This document shows, piece by piece, positions 1 to 9,187 of a stretch of 64,000 nucleotides of DNA; positions within the stretch are counted from its first letter, which is position 1, and every line of letters begins with the position of its first letter. Both the position numbers and the translations under genes were made by a program. The notes under the pieces were generated by a model. The model was not told the origin of the DNA. It saw only the letters and a list, made by a program, of their open reading frames with translations, and made no database searches. The stretch comes from Mycobacterium sp. GTDB lineage: Bacteria; Actinomycetota; Actinomycetes; Mycobacteriales; Mycobacteriaceae. Location of the stretch: contig NZ_JAFBAR010000004.1 in NCBI RefSeq assembly GCF_019247635.1, positions 81,140 to 145,139 on the forward strand, in the 5' to 3' direction.

Positions 1-351
1 GACAAGTCGCTCTCGCCCCGCTACGTCGACCTGCGCCCGTTCGCGGTCAACGACGGCAACGACGTGTGGGTGCTGCCGGGGGGGCTAACCCGGGTGGCGC
101 TGGTCGAGGGCTCCCGGGTGGTCAATTCCAGTCAGGGCGGCGGCTCCAAGGACACCTGGGTGCTGGCATCGCGCACCTCGGTCGCCGCCCGCGAGCTGGG
201 TGCGGCGGAGGTAGTGCGTTCGCTGCCTAAGCGCAAGCCCCCCGGTGACGCGGCGGTCGACGGTTCGCGGCCGACGCAGCAACAGCCGCAGCTGGGGCAG
301 CACACCCAGGAACAAGAACAGCAACAGCAACAGCAGAAGGCCATCGACTGA
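1..351 (+). CDS. Circularly permuted ATP-grasp protein, C-terminal end only (partial at left edge)
   Basis: Only the last 116 codons are in the window; the reading frame is open from base 1 to the TGA at 349-351. The visible part begins [16 protein letters not shown] and contains the [11 protein letters not shown] stretch followed by [12 protein letters not shown], which I recognise as the end of the circularly permuted ATP-grasp family (Rv2411c-like). These enzymes are thought to form peptide or amide bonds and are found with alpha-E and transglutaminase proteins, as here. The last ~35 residues are low-complexity and glutamine-rich ([10 protein letters not shown] before KAID), encoded by alternating CAG/CAA codons, so the tail is probably disordered. 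The stop overlaps the next start by one base (TGATG), so translation is probably coupled. Confidence 0.85.
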   Translation, partial: DKSLSPRYVDLRPFAVNDGNDVWVLPGGLTRVALVEGSRVVNSSQGGGSKDTWVLASRTSVAARELGAAEVVRSLPKRKPPGDAAVDGSRPTQQQPQLGQHTQEQEQQQQQQKAID

Positions 352-1328
352 TGCTTGCCCGTAACGCCGAAGCGCTGTACTGGATCGGTCGCTACGTCGA
401 GCGCGCCGACGACACCGCGCGGATCCTGGACGTCGCCGTGCACCAACTGCTCGAAGAGTCCAGCGTCGATCCCGACCAAGCCTCCCGCCTCCTGTTGCGG
501 GTGCTGGGCATCGAGCCCCCCGACCATGAGCTTGATGTGTGGTCGCTCACCGACCTGGTGGCCTTCAGCACCAACACCGAGGGCGGCTCGTCGATCGTCG
601 ACGCGATCTCGGCAGCGCGGGAAAACGCAAGGTCGGCCCGCGAAGTCACCTCCAGCGAGACCTGGGAGTGCATCAACACCACCTACCACGCACTGCCGGA
701 GCGCGAGCGCGCCGCCAAACGCCTTGGGCCCCATGAATTTTTGTCGTTCATCGAGGGCCGGGCGGCGATGTTCGCCGGCCTGGCCGACTCGACGCTCTCC
801 CGCGACGACGGATACCGGTTCATGGTGCTGGGCCGTGCGATCGAGCGGGTCGACATGACGGTGCGATTGCTGTTGTCCAGAGTGGGCGACAGCGCGTCGT
901 CACCCGCCTGGGTGACGCTTCTGCGCTCGGCCGGCGCGCACGACACGTATCTGCGCACCTACCGCGGAACCATGGACGCGGGCCGGGTAGTCGAGTTCAT
1001 GCTGTTGGACCGGCTTTTCCCGCGCTCGGTTTTCTATTCGCTGAGGCTGGCCGAACACAACCTCGAGGAATTACTGCACAATCCGCAGAGCCGGATCGGG
1101 GCCACCACCGAGGCGCAACGGTTGCTGGGCCAGGCCCGCAGCGAGCTCGAATTCGTCCAACCCGGTGTGCTGCTCGAGTCGCTGGAGAACCGGCTGGCGG
1201 GCCTGCAGCAAACCTGCAGCGATGTCGGAGAAGCGTTGGCGCTGCAGTACTTCCACGCCACCCCCTGGGTGGCGTGGACGGATGCGGGGGAGCGCGGCGA
1301 ACTGGTCACGCGACAGGCGGAATCCTGA
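351..1328 (+). CDS. Alpha-E domain protein (Rv2410c-like)
   Basis: A 325-residue protein beginning [20 protein letters not shown], the characteristic start of the all-helical alpha-E (DUF403) family. Repeated ER and RA motifs (YWIGRYVERADDTAR near the N-terminus, GRAIERVDMTVRLLL near the middle) are typical of the helical repeat. Length equals that known for Rv2410c. The molecular function is not established; the family travels with circularly permuted ATP-grasp and transglutaminase-like proteins in a proposed peptide-synthesis/processing system. Here it is the middle gene of that trio, sharing one base with each neighbour (TGATG at both ends), which strongly suggests co-translation. The start is fixed by the upstream overlap. 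Confidence 0.92.
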   Translation: MLARNAEALYWIGRYVERADDTARILDVAVHQLLEESSVDPDQASRLLLRVLGIEPPDHELDVWSLTDLVAFSTNTEGGSSIVDAISAARENARSAREVTSSETWECINTTYHALPERERAAKRLGPHEFLSFIEGRAAMFAGLADSTLSRDDGYRFMVLGRAIERVDMTVRLLLSRVGDSASSPAWVTLLRSAGAHDTYLRTYRGTMDAGRVVEFMLLDRLFPRSVFYSLRLAEHNLEELLHNPQSRIGATTEAQRLLGQARSELEFVQPGVLLESLENRLAGLQQTCSDVGEALALQYFHATPWVAWTDAGERGELVTRQAES

Positions 1329-2167
1329 TGTGGCGGCTGCGCGTGGTGCACACCACCGGATACGCCTACGAGTGCCCGGTGACAGCCTCCTACAACGAGG
1401 CCCGGCTCACGCCACGGTCTGATCCGCGACAGAACGTCGTCCTGAACCGGGTGGAGACCATTCCGGCCACCCGGTCCTACCGCTATGACGACTACTGGGG
1501 CACCGCGGTGACGGCCTTCGACCTGCACGCCCCGCATACCGACCTCACCGTCACGTCCGCGTCGGTCGTCGAGACGGAGCGACCAGAGCCGCCCGCAACC
1601 AAGGTCACCTGGACGGATTTGCAGTCGGCGGCGGTCATCGACCGGTTCGACGAGGTGCTGCGCCCGACGCGTTACACCCCGACCAGCAAACGCGTTTCGG
1701 CGGTCGGCGAGCGGATCATGAAGTACAACGAACCCGGCGATGCCGTCGTGGCCGCGGCGCGGTGGGCACGCAGCGAGCTCGACTACATCCCGGGCACCAC
1801 CGGTGTGCACTCCTCCGGGTTGGACGCTCTCGAGTCCGGCAGGGGTGTTTGCCAGGACTTTGCGCACCTGACGCTGATCCTGTTGCGCAACATGGGAATT
1901 CCCGGCCGCTACGTGTCAGGGTATCTGCACCCCAAACGCGAGGCCGCCGTCGGAAAGACCGTCGACGGCCGCAGCCACGCGTGGATCCAGGCCTGGACCG
2001 GCAGCTGGTGGAACTACGACCCCACCAACGACACCGAGATCACCGAGCAATACGTCAGCGTGGGTGTCGGTCGCGACTACAACGACGTGTCCCCGCTAAA
2101 AGGCATCTACTCCGGGCAGGGTTCGACCGACCTGGACGTCGTCGTGGAGATCACCCGCCTGGCTTAG
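1328..2167 (+). CDS. Transglutaminase-like protein (Rv2409c-like)
   Basis: A 279-residue protein of the bacterial transglutaminase-like cysteine peptidase family. The N-terminal beta domain begins MWRLRVVHTTGYAYECPVTA. The core carries the Cys in GVCQDFAHL, His in RSHAWIQAWTG and Asp in NYDPTND, which form the expected Cys-His-Asp catalytic triad. I chose the ATG at 1328 because it overlaps the alpha-E stop (TGATG); an in-frame start at 1274 would lie inside that gene. It is the third gene of the ATP-grasp/alpha-E/transglutaminase operon and may cleave or transfer on the amide product made by the ATP-grasp enzyme. The substrate is unknown. Confidence 0.92.
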   Translation: MWRLRVVHTTGYAYECPVTASYNEARLTPRSDPRQNVVLNRVETIPATRSYRYDDYWGTAVTAFDLHAPHTDLTVTSASVVETERPEPPATKVTWTDLQSAAVIDRFDEVLRPTRYTPTSKRVSAVGERIMKYNEPGDAVVAAARWARSELDYIPGTTGVHSSGLDALESGRGVCQDFAHLTLILLRNMGIPGRYVSGYLHPKREAAVGKTVDGRSHAWIQAWTGSWWNYDPTNDTEITEQYVSVGVGRDYNDVSPLKGIYSGQGSTDLDVVVEITRLA

Positions 2168-2277
2168 GGAGCCCGGCGCGCGCCGATCGTCACCGTGCCT
2201 TTTGGGTGGCGGCTTTCCCGCCGAGCAACTTCGCCGTAGCCTGGTGTGAACCGGCTCACAATCGACTGGGAGTGCTG

Positions 2278-2706
2278 ATGCGGATCGCGGACGTCTTGCG
2301 GAACAAGGGCGCGGCGGTGGTGACGATCAACCCAGACGCGACGGTCCGGGAACTGCTCGCCGGCCTCGCCGAGCAAAACATTGGCGCGATGGTGGTGGTC
2401 GGCGCCGAGGGCGTCGTCGGCATCGTGTCCGAACGCGACGTCGTGCGACAGCTGCACCGGCACGGCGCCAGTGTGCTGACGCGCCCGGTCTCCAAGATCA
2501 TGACCGCCACGGTCGCCACCTGCGGCAAGGGGGACACGGTCGACGAGGTCAGCGTGCTGATGACCAAGAACCGGGTGCGCCACGTGCCGGTGCTCGACGG
2601 GAAGAAGCTGATCGGGATCGTCAGCATCGGCGATGTGGTGAAGACCCGCATGGAAGAACTCGAGGCCGAGCAGCAGCAGCTGCACTCCTACATCACTCAG
2701 GGGTAA
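2278..2706 (+). CDS. Two-CBS-domain protein (Rv2406c-like)
   Basis: A 142-residue protein made almost entirely of two CBS domains: the first spans about residues 8-62 (ending GIVSERDVVRQL), the second about residues 73-126 (ending LIGIVSIGDVVKTR). CBS pairs bind adenosyl ligands such as AMP, ATP or SAM and usually regulate a partner; no enzymatic domain is attached, so this is a stand-alone Bateman module. The ATG at 2278 is chosen because the CBS domain starts right after it, and it gives the same length as the M. tuberculosis orthologue. In M. tuberculosis, a PE gene and an RNase Z gene lie between this gene and the transglutaminase; both are missing here, leaving a 110-base spacer. Confidence 0.9.
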   Translation: MRIADVLRNKGAAVVTINPDATVRELLAGLAEQNIGAMVVVGAEGVVGIVSERDVVRQLHRHGASVLTRPVSKIMTATVATCGKGDTVDEVSVLMTKNRVRHVPVLDGKKLIGIVSIGDVVKTRMEELEAEQQQLHSYITQG

Positions 2707-2809
2707 TGCCGCGGGGCTGTTCCCCGGACTGCGTTGGCTCTGCGGTGAGGGTGGGGTCTTCTCGCTCTTCTTCGCCCTGGACGCAGAGCCAACGGCGCCG
2801 GGCGGGCCG

Positions 2810-3427
2810 TCAGCGCCAGGAGTACTCGGAGCGCAGCCGCGCGGCCACCACGTCGAAGACGTCGCGCGCCAGAATCGCGCCCTCGCGCCGGATGCCCTCC
2901 TCGGGCACATGAAGCACCCGGTCCAATCGCACCCAGCTTGCCCTGCCCTCGTAATCCCAATCTCCAGTGCCGATCCCGACCCAGTCGCGATCGGCGGCGT
3001 GCCGCTCCTGGCTGGACACCATGAGGCCGAGCAGCACGTTGCGGTCACGACCGACCACCAGGACCGGCCGATCCTTGCCGCGGGTGGGATCCTCCTCGTA
3101 GACCACCCAGGTCCACACGATCTCGCCGGGATCGGCCCGGCCGTCGAGATTCGGCGCGTAGACGACCTTCCGGGCCCGTTGCGCGGTGGGGAAGCTGGTG
3201 TTGGTCACCGGCCGGCCCTGGGAGACCTCAGCCACGTCGGGCGCCGGCAACCCCATGGCCATGATGTTCGCGGTGATCTTCACCGCTTGCTGGACGGTCC
3301 GCAGGGTGTCCTGGGTGTTCTGCAGCCGCCGGACCACCTTCGGAGCCTCGTTGAACACCAAGTTCTCCGCAAAGCGCTGGATCGTCTTCCACTGTGACTT
3401 GCCGGGCGACTTCCTGTCCGGTGCCAT
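2810..3427 (-). CDS. PemK/MazF-like family protein (Rv2405-like)
   Basis: A 205-residue protein beginning MAPDRKSPGKSQWKTIQRFA. The C-terminal ~110 residues resemble the PemK/MazF-type beta barrel (PGEIVWTWVVYEEDPTRGKDRP, then VLVVGRDRNVLLGLMVSSQE, and WVRLDRVLHV). The N-terminal ~90 residues form an extra region not seen in minimal MazF toxins. There is no antitoxin gene next to it, so I do not call a toxin-antitoxin pair; activity as an endoribonuclease is untested. It is divergent from lepA with only 55 bases between starts, an arrangement shared with M. tuberculosis. Longer in-frame starts exist, but they extend across the lepA start and are less likely. Confidence 0.8.
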   Translation of the reverse strand: MAPDRKSPGKSQWKTIQRFAENLVFNEAPKVVRRLQNTQDTLRTVQQAVKITANIMAMGLPAPDVAEVSQGRPVTNTSFPTAQRARKVVYAPNLDGRADPGEIVWTWVVYEEDPTRGKDRPVLVVGRDRNVLLGLMVSSQERHAADRDWVGIGTGDWDYEGRASWVRLDRVLHVPEEGIRREGAILARDVFDVVAARLRSEYSWR

Positions 3428-3482
3428 CTTCGCAGCATAGACGCGACCGGCAGGGCGCGACGGGGTCTGTGATTGGGCCGAC

Positions 3483-5378
3483 TTGGCGTGCACGGATACG
3501 CTGGATGCTCGTAATCCGCCGCTCCAGGAGATTCCCATCAGCAGTTTCGCCGACAAGACGTTCACGCCGCCGGCACAGATTCGGAACTTCTGCATCATCG
3601 CTCACATCGACCACGGCAAGTCGACGCTGGCCGACCGAATGCTGCAGCTGACCGGGGTGGTCGACGAGCGCTCGATGCGGGCCCAGTACCTGGACCGGAT
3701 GGATATCGAGCGGGAGCGTGGCATCACGATCAAGGCGCAGAACGTGCGGTTGCCTTGGCAGGCGAATGGCCAGGATCACGTCCTGCATCTGATCGACACG
3801 CCGGGCCATGTCGACTTCACCTACGAGGTATCGCGGGCGCTCGAGGCGTGCGAGGGCGCGGTCCTGCTGGTTGACGCCGCCCAGGGCATCGAGGCGCAGA
3901 CGCTGGCCAATCTGTATCTCGCGCTGGATCGCGACCTGACCGTCATCCCGGTGCTCAACAAGATCGACCTGCCCGCCGCCGACCCCGATCGCTACGCCGG
4001 TGAGATAGCCCACATCATGGGCTGCGAGCCCGGCGACGTACTACGGGTGTCCGGCAAGACCGGGGACGGTGTGGCCGAATTGCTCGACGAGGTGGTCCGT
4101 CAGGTGCCGCCCCCGCAGGGCGACGCCGACGCGCCCACCCGCGCCATGATCTTCGACTCCGTCTACGACATCTACCGCGGCGTGGTCACCTACGTCCGCG
4201 TCGTCGACGGCAAGATCAGCCCGCGAGAGCGCATTGCCATGATGTCCACCGGCGCCACCCACGAACTGCTCGAGGTGGGCATCGTCTCGCCCGAGCCCAA
4301 GCCCAGCGCGGGCCTCGGCGTGGGCGAGGTCGGATACCTGATCACCGGGGTCAAGGACGTCCGCCAGTCCAAGGTCGGTGACACCGTGACGACGGCGCGC
4401 AATGGCGCCAAAGAAGCGTTGACCGGCTACCGCGAACCCAAGCCGATGGTCTATTCGGGACTGTATCCCGTGGACGGCTCCGACTACCCGAACCTGCGCG
4501 ACGCCCTGGACAAGCTGCAGCTCAACGACGCGGCGCTGACGTACGAGCCGGAGACGTCGGTAGCCCTGGGCTTCGGTTTCCGGTGTGGCTTTTTGGGCCT
4601 GCTGCACATGGAGATCAGCCGCGAGCGTCTGGAGCGCGAGTTCGACCTGGACCTGATCTCGACGTCGCCGAACGTCGTGTATCGGGTCATCAAAGAGGAT
4701 GACAGCGAGATTCGGGTGACCAACCCCTCGGACTGGCCGGCGGGCAAGATCGGCGCGGTCTACGAGCCGGTCGTGAAGACCACCATCATCGCGCCCAGCG
4801 AGTTCATCGGCACGATCATGGAGCTGTGCCAGGCCCGCCGCGGCGAAATGGGTAGCATGGATTATCTGTCACCCGAGCGTGTGGAACTGCGCTACACCAT
4901 GCCGTTGGGCGAGATCATCTTCGACTTCTTCGACTCGCTGAAGTCGCGCACCCGCGGCTACGCCAGCCTGGACTACGAGGAGGCCGGCGAGCAGGAGGCC
5001 CAACTGGTCAAGGTCGACATCTTGTTGCAGGGCGAGCCCGTCGACGCGTTCAGCGCGATCGTGCACAAGAATTCCGCCTCTGCCTACGGCAACAAGATGA
5101 CCACCAAGCTCAAGGAGCTGATCCCGCGTCAGCAGTTCGAGGTGCCGGTCCAGGCCGCCATCGGATCCAAAATCATTGCGCGCGAGAACATTCGCGCGAT
5201 CCGCAAAGACGTGCTGTCGAAGTGCTATGGCGGCGACATCACCCGTAAGCGCAAGCTGCTGGAAAAGCAGAAGGAAGGCAAGAAGCGGATGAAGACCATC
5301 GGACGGGTCGAAGTGCCGCAGGAAGCCTTCGTCGCGGCCTTGTCCACCGATGCCGCGGGGGACAAGGGCAAGAAGTAG
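3483..5378 (+). CDS. lepA: Elongation factor 4 (LepA)
   Basis: A 631-residue ribosomal GTPase that back-translocates or remodels stalled ribosomes. The G domain carries the P-loop AHIDHGKST, the switch region RGITIKAQ, the G3 motif DTPGHVDF and G4 NKIDLP. The EF4-specific C-terminal domain is present, ending in the conserved [19 protein letters not shown] stretch and a lysine-rich tail. Known mycobacterial LepA is about 650 residues with a variable N-terminus before [10 protein letters not shown] give the TTG at 3483 but the true start is uncertain. It converges with the trehalase gene 33 bases downstream. The spacer holds a direct repeat TGACCCGTGC (two copies near 5394-5413). Confidence 0.97.
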   Translation: MACTDTLDARNPPLQEIPISSFADKTFTPPAQIRNFCIIAHIDHGKSTLADRMLQLTGVVDERSMRAQYLDRMDIERERGITIKAQNVRLPWQANGQDHVLHLIDTPGHVDFTYEVSRALEACEGAVLLVDAAQGIEAQTLANLYLALDRDLTVIPVLNKIDLPAADPDRYAGEIAHIMGCEPGDVLRVSGKTGDGVAELLDEVVRQVPPPQGDADAPTRAMIFDSVYDIYRGVVTYVRVVDGKISPRERIAMMSTGATHELLEVGIVSPEPKPSAGLGVGEVGYLITGVKDVRQSKVGDTVTTARNGAKEALTGYREPKPMVYSGLYPVDGSDYPNLRDALDKLQLNDAALTYEPETSVALGFGFRCGFLGLLHMEISRERLEREFDLDLISTSPNVVYRVIKEDDSEIRVTNPSDWPAGKIGAVYEPVVKTTIIAPSEFIGTIMELCQARRGEMGSMDYLSPERVELRYTMPLGEIIFDFFDSLKSRTRGYASLDYEEAGEQEAQLVKVDILLQGEPVDAFSAIVHKNSASAYGNKMTTKLKELIPRQQFEVPVQAAIGSKIIARENIRAIRKDVLSKCYGGDITRKRKLLEKQKEGKKRMKTIGRVEVPQEAFVAALSTDAAGDKGKK

Positions 5379-5411
5379 CAGCGCCCCTGAGCTGACCCGT
5401 GCTGACCCGTG

Positions 5412-7457
5412 CTACATGGGCGCGTTAGCGGGCTGGAACATGCCCGAGCTGTCGGCTTCCTCCTCGGCGCGGATCACGTGCACCACCGCATTGATCAGCG
5501 CCAGGTGGGTGAACGCTTGCGGGAAGTTGCCCAGATGTCGACCGGTTCGCGGCTCGATCTCCTCGGCGTACAGATGCAGCGGGCTGGCATACGACAGCAG
5601 CCGTTCGCACAGCCGTTTGGCGCGACGCACCTCGCCGATCTCCACCAGCGCCGACACCAGCCAGAAGGAGCAAATGGTGAACGTGCCCTCCTCACCGGAC
5701 AGCCCGTCGTCGGTCTCCTCCACCCGGTAGCGCAGCACCAGGCCTTCCTCGGTGAGTTCGTCGGCGATGGCCAGCACGGTGTTGCGCACCCGCGGGTCGT
5801 CGGGCGGCAGGAACCGGGTCAGCACCACCAGCAGCAGCGAGGCGTCCAGGGCGTCGCTGCCGTAGCGCTGGGTCAACACGCCGCGCGAATCCACCCCGTG
5901 CTGCAGGATGTCGGCCTTGATCTCCTCCGCAACCTGACGCCACTGCTGGGCGTAGCTCGTCTCACCCTGCCGCTCGGCCAGCTTGGACCCTCGGTCCAGC
6001 GCCACCCAGCACATCACCTTCGACGACGTGAAGTGCTGCGGCTCGCCGCGCACCTCCCAGATGCCGCGGTCGGGCTCGCGCCAGTGCTTGATGGCCTCTT
6101 CCACTTGCTTCTTCAACACCGGCCACAGCGTCTCGGGGATCTGCTCACGCGACTTGGCGTGCAGGTAGAACGAGTCCAGGATCGAGCCCCAGATGTCGTG
6201 CTGGCGCTGGTCGTACGCGCCGTTGCCGATCCGCACCGGCCGCGCGTGGTCGTAGCCGGTCAGATGATGCAGTTCCTCTTCGACCAGGCTGCGTTCGCCC
6301 CCCACGCCATACATCACCTGCAACGGATGACGTTCGTTGCTGTTCGCGCCGGACACGTCGGCGATGAACGCGAAGAAGTCGTCGGCCTCGCGATCCAGCC
6401 CCAGCGTGTAGAGCCCCCACAACGCGAACGTCGAGTCGCGCACCCACGCGTAGCGGTAATCCCAGTTGCGGTGCCCCTGCGGCGTCTCGGGCAGCGACGT
6501 GGTGCTGGCCGCGAGCAGTGCGCCGGTGGGGGAATACGTCAGGCCCTTCAGCGTCAGCGCGCTGCGCTGCAGGTAGGCCCGCCACGGGTGGTCGGGGAAG
6601 TTGCCGATGTTGATCCACTGCCGCCAGCATTCGGTGGTTTTCCACATCTTGTCGGCGGCCTCTTCGTACGTCTGTGGCGCCGGGTGCTTGGTCCAGCTCA
6701 GCGCGACGAACACGTCGTCGCCCTCTTTCATCCGGGTGCGTGCCCGGGCCTCGCGGCCCTCCAGCCCGATGCGCAGGTTGCTGGTCAGCTGCAGCGCGGG
6801 GTGGGCGTCTGGATGTTTGCTGGCCCGCGCGATGGCCTCGCCGTAGGCGTTGGCCGAGTATTCCCAGGTCGCGCCGACACGGTGATAGTCGAACGCCGGT
6901 TCGCAGCTCATCATCAGCTCGACGGTGCCGCTGACGCAACGAACCGTGCGCAACAGGATGTGCTCGGCGTCCCAGTCCATCGGGGTCCGGCGGTGGGTGC
7001 GTGAGCGTCGCTCAATGTCGTGCCATGGCCCCATCACCAGCGCGTCGCGCACGATCAGCCAACCGGTGTGGGTCTGCCAGGTGGTTTCCATGATCAGGCT
7101 GCCGGGAAGATAGCGCCGGGCCGACGGGACCGAGACGCCGTACGGGCCGAGCCGGAAATGCCCGGCGCTGCGGTCCAGGATCGCGCCGAACACACTCGCC
7201 GAGTCCGGGCGGGGAACGCACAACCACTCCACCGAACCTGCCGGCGAGATCAGGCAGGTGGTCTCCCAGTCGGACAGGAATGCGTAATCGGCAATCGGCG
7301 GAAAAGAATTGCGCAGTACGCCACCTGAGACAAATGGTGCGGGCGCGCTGAAATCGACCCCCGGGCGCGGAGCCGCTTCAAAAGCCTCCGTGTCGCCTCC
7401 TTCGCGCGGGGAGGCGGCCTGATCACCGGATTGGCCGGGTTGAGCGTGCAGAACCAT
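5412..7457 (-). CDS. treH: Trehalase, glycoside hydrolase family 15 (Rv2402-like)
   Basis: A 681-residue protein matching the mycobacterial GH15 trehalase family along its whole length. The N-terminal domain has FPPIADYAFLSDWETTCLIS and SVEWLCVPRPDSASVFG; the (alpha/alpha)6 barrel has GHRNWDYRYAWVRDSTFALW and GVGGERSLVEEELHHL; it ends MFQPANAPM as in M. smegmatis. The M. smegmatis and M. tuberculosis homologues were shown to hydrolyse trehalose to two glucoses, so it probably recycles free trehalose from mycolate transfer or osmoprotection. No signal peptide is seen, so it should be cytosolic. The ATG at 7457 fits the MVL start of relatives. The N-terminal ~45 residues are low complexity and vary between species. 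Confidence 0.93.
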   Translation of the reverse strand: MVLHAQPGQSGDQAASPREGGDTEAFEAAPRPGVDFSAPAPFVSGGVLRNSFPPIADYAFLSDWETTCLISPAGSVEWLCVPRPDSASVFGAILDRSAGHFRLGPYGVSVPSARRYLPGSLIMETTWQTHTGWLIVRDALVMGPWHDIERRSRTHRRTPMDWDAEHILLRTVRCVSGTVELMMSCEPAFDYHRVGATWEYSANAYGEAIARASKHPDAHPALQLTSNLRIGLEGREARARTRMKEGDDVFVALSWTKHPAPQTYEEAADKMWKTTECWRQWINIGNFPDHPWRAYLQRSALTLKGLTYSPTGALLAASTTSLPETPQGHRNWDYRYAWVRDSTFALWGLYTLGLDREADDFFAFIADVSGANSNERHPLQVMYGVGGERSLVEEELHHLTGYDHARPVRIGNGAYDQRQHDIWGSILDSFYLHAKSREQIPETLWPVLKKQVEEAIKHWREPDRGIWEVRGEPQHFTSSKVMCWVALDRGSKLAERQGETSYAQQWRQVAEEIKADILQHGVDSRGVLTQRYGSDALDASLLLVVLTRFLPPDDPRVRNTVLAIADELTEEGLVLRYRVEETDDGLSGEEGTFTICSFWLVSALVEIGEVRRAKRLCERLLSYASPLHLYAEEIEPRTGRHLGNFPQAFTHLALINAVVHVIRAEEEADSSGMFQPANAPM

Positions 7458-7544
7458 CCCGACATCATCATCTGTGGACCTGCCCGGCGTCCACTTACTC
7501 TGCTTCCCGCTGCTGTTGTGTGCTTCCCGCTTTCTTGCGCGGTG

Positions 7545-8789
7545 TTACCCGCGCCGGCGGGCATATTTGGGCGTGTGTTCGGGCAGCGGGCCGATCGCGA
7601 TCAGGTACCCGATCAACCTGCGCAGTGCGGGTACCCGACCGGCCATCCGCACAGCTTTCGGCGGTGCTTGGTCGCCCGCCCTGCCTGGTGAACCGACCGC
7701 CGCGGCGATCACCCGGGCGTGGATCGTCCGTTGTGCCGCCTGCACCAGCGCCGTCGGTATCCAGCGGCGCGCCTGTACGCGGGCCAGCTGGAGGCTGGAG
7801 ACCCGTCCCTTGTGCAGCGGACCGGCGAGGATGCGCGCGGTTGCCACGGCGTCGGCCACGGCCAGGTTGATGCCGACGCCGCCGACCGGCGACATCGCGT
7901 GTGCCGCGTCGCCGATGCACAGCACTCCGTTGGAGTACCAGCGGCGGAGCCGATTAAGCTGCACGTCAAGCAGTTTCACGTCGTCGAACGACGACAGGGC
8001 CTCGACGCGGTCGGCTAGCCAGGGCACCATGCTCACCAACACGCGGTGCAGCGCCTCGATGCCTTCCGCCCGAACCTGTGCGTCGGATCCCTTGGGGATG
8101 ACGTAAGCGATCTGGTAGTAGTCGCCGCGGTCGATCAGGATCACGCCGTGCCCGGCCTGGAACGTGCCGGCAAGACCGGGCGGATCGTCGGGCCGGCGCG
8201 GGAGCCGGAACCACCACACGTCCATCGGCGCGCCGAAGCTTCGCGCTACCAGGCCGACGGCCGAGCGCACCCGCGAGGTACGTCCGTCGCACGCGACGGT
8301 CAGTTCGGCGCGTATTTGTCGGGCTTCGCCGCTCGGGTCGCGGTAGGTGACGCCGACGACGCGGTCGCCCGCACGCACCACTCCGGTCACCTCGGTGCTG
8401 CGCAACAACCGGAACGTGGGTTCGGCCTCGGCGGCGCTGGCCAACAGTTCCAGCAAATCCCACTGCGGCACCAAGGCGATGTGCTGGTGTGCCCCGGGCA
8501 GGTGGCTCAGATCGACATCGATGGGTTGTCCCTGCAATTGCATCCGCATGGTGTCGATCAGCCGATGCGGCATTTGGCCAAACCGCTGCGCCAAACCGAG
8601 TTCGTCGAGCAGGCGCAGGGTGCTGGCGTGCACGGTGTCCCCGCGAAAGTCCCGCAGAAAATCGGCGTGCTTTTCCATCACGGTGACTTTTACGCCGGCG
8701 CGGGCCAACAGCAGGCCTAGCATCATTCCGGCCGGTCCGCCGCCGGCGATCAAGCAGGTCGTGGCTTCGGATTCGGCAGATGGGGGCAT
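7545..8789 (-). CDS. FAD-dependent aromatic-hydroxylase-type monooxygenase
   Basis: A 414-residue protein from the chosen ATG. It has the Rossmann FAD motif CLIAGGGPAGMMLGLLLARAG near the N-terminus, the FRGDTVHASTL motif of PHBH-like hydroxylases, the DG motif (TVACDGRTSRVRSAVGL) and the second FAD motif GDAAHAMSPVGGVGINLAVADA. This places it in the PHBH-type flavin monooxygenases that use NAD(P)H and O2. The substrate cannot be told from sequence. An in-frame ATG at 8822 would add 11 residues and run toward the divergent small membrane gene; I prefer 8789 because the conserved fold begins shortly after it. It lies 87 bases beyond the trehalase start and is on the same strand. Confidence 0.85.
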   Translation of the reverse strand: MPPSAESEATTCLIAGGGPAGMMLGLLLARAGVKVTVMEKHADFLRDFRGDTVHASTLRLLDELGLAQRFGQMPHRLIDTMRMQLQGQPIDVDLSHLPGAHQHIALVPQWDLLELLASAAEAEPTFRLLRSTEVTGVVRAGDRVVGVTYRDPSGEARQIRAELTVACDGRTSRVRSAVGLVARSFGAPMDVWWFRLPRRPDDPPGLAGTFQAGHGVILIDRGDYYQIAYVIPKGSDAQVRAEGIEALHRVLVSMVPWLADRVEALSSFDDVKLLDVQLNRLRRWYSNGVLCIGDAAHAMSPVGGVGINLAVADAVATARILAGPLHKGRVSSLQLARVQARRWIPTALVQAAQRTIHARVIAAAVGSPGRAGDQAPPKAVRMAGRVPALRRLIGYLIAIGPLPEHTPKYARRRG

Positions 8790-8852
8790 TCGCCGATCTT
8801 GGCACATTCGCTTCGGATCCACCTGCGACCCGATACCGATAGGGTGGGCCCG

Positions 8853-9047
8853 GTGGGCAGGTTCCTGAACTGGTGGGACGGCATCGAGCTGTGGTTATCG
8901 GGCCTCGCTTTCGTGCTCCAAGCTTTGCTGGTGATGCCGGTCGTGTTGCTGCTCGCGTATGTCACCGCCGTGGTGCTGGACGGCTTGCTCGGCAGGGGGG
9001 TCAAGCTGATGCGGCGGGCTCGGCAGACCGATGGGACGCCGGGCTAG
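8853..9047 (+). CDS. Small membrane protein (Rv2401A-like)
   Basis: A 64-residue protein starting at GTG (VGRFLNWWDGIELWLSG) with one long hydrophobic segment, LSGLAFVLQALLVMPVVLLL, and a positively charged C-terminus (VKLMRRARQTDG). I recall a small conserved membrane protein (Rv2401A) at this point in M. tuberculosis. A GGG run at 8842-8844 sits at a usable distance from this start; a GTG at 8844 and an ATG at 8799 are alternatives. Function unknown. It lies upstream of the sulfate transporter operon but is separated from it by a promoter and a leader ORF, so a link to sulfate uptake is only positional. Confidence 0.65.
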   Translation: MGRFLNWWDGIELWLSGLAFVLQALLVMPVVLLLAYVTAVVLDGLLGRGVKLMRRARQTDGTPG

Positions 9048-9077
9048 GCCGGCGAGATGCCGTGCAGATGGCGCTAA

Positions 9078-9155
9078 ATGCCTAGGTCGCACGTCACGCT
9101 GGTACTCGTGACGCTCGTCGTTTTGGTGATCGTCACGTGGTTGCTGACGCGCTGA
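9078..9155 (+). CDS. Candidate 25-residue single-pass membrane peptide
   Basis: ATG to TGA encodes a peptide starting MPRSHVTLVLVTLVVL and ending WLLTR: a short basic N-terminus, an almost perfect hydrophobic helix and a basic end. It follows the small membrane gene by 30 bases and could be translated from the same transcript. No good Shine-Dalgarno sequence is visible (GATGGCGC is weak). Such small TM peptides can be real, but a 25-codon ORF also arises by chance in high-GC DNA. I report it as a candidate only. Confidence 0.3.
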   Translation: MPRSHVTLVLVTLVVLVIVTWLLTR

Positions 9156-9174
9156 GCCGAATCCGTTGTTCTGT

Positions 9175-9180
9175 TAGGCT
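9175..9180 (+). promoter_or_regulatory. Likely -10 element for the leaderless cysteine ORF and subI operon
   Basis: TAGGCT fits the mycobacterial TANNNT -10 consensus and is preceded by TGT. The ATG of the cysteine-rich mini-ORF begins eight bases after it, which is where transcription would be expected to start, so the mini-ORF is probably leaderless. Inference from spacing only; no transcript start data. Confidence 0.5.
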
Positions 9181-9187
9181 CTGCGCC

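Noticed and set aside
5409..7004. 531-codon open frame opposite the trehalase gene
   Set aside because: Antisense shadow of a well-conserved gene, with low-complexity composition and no family resemblance.
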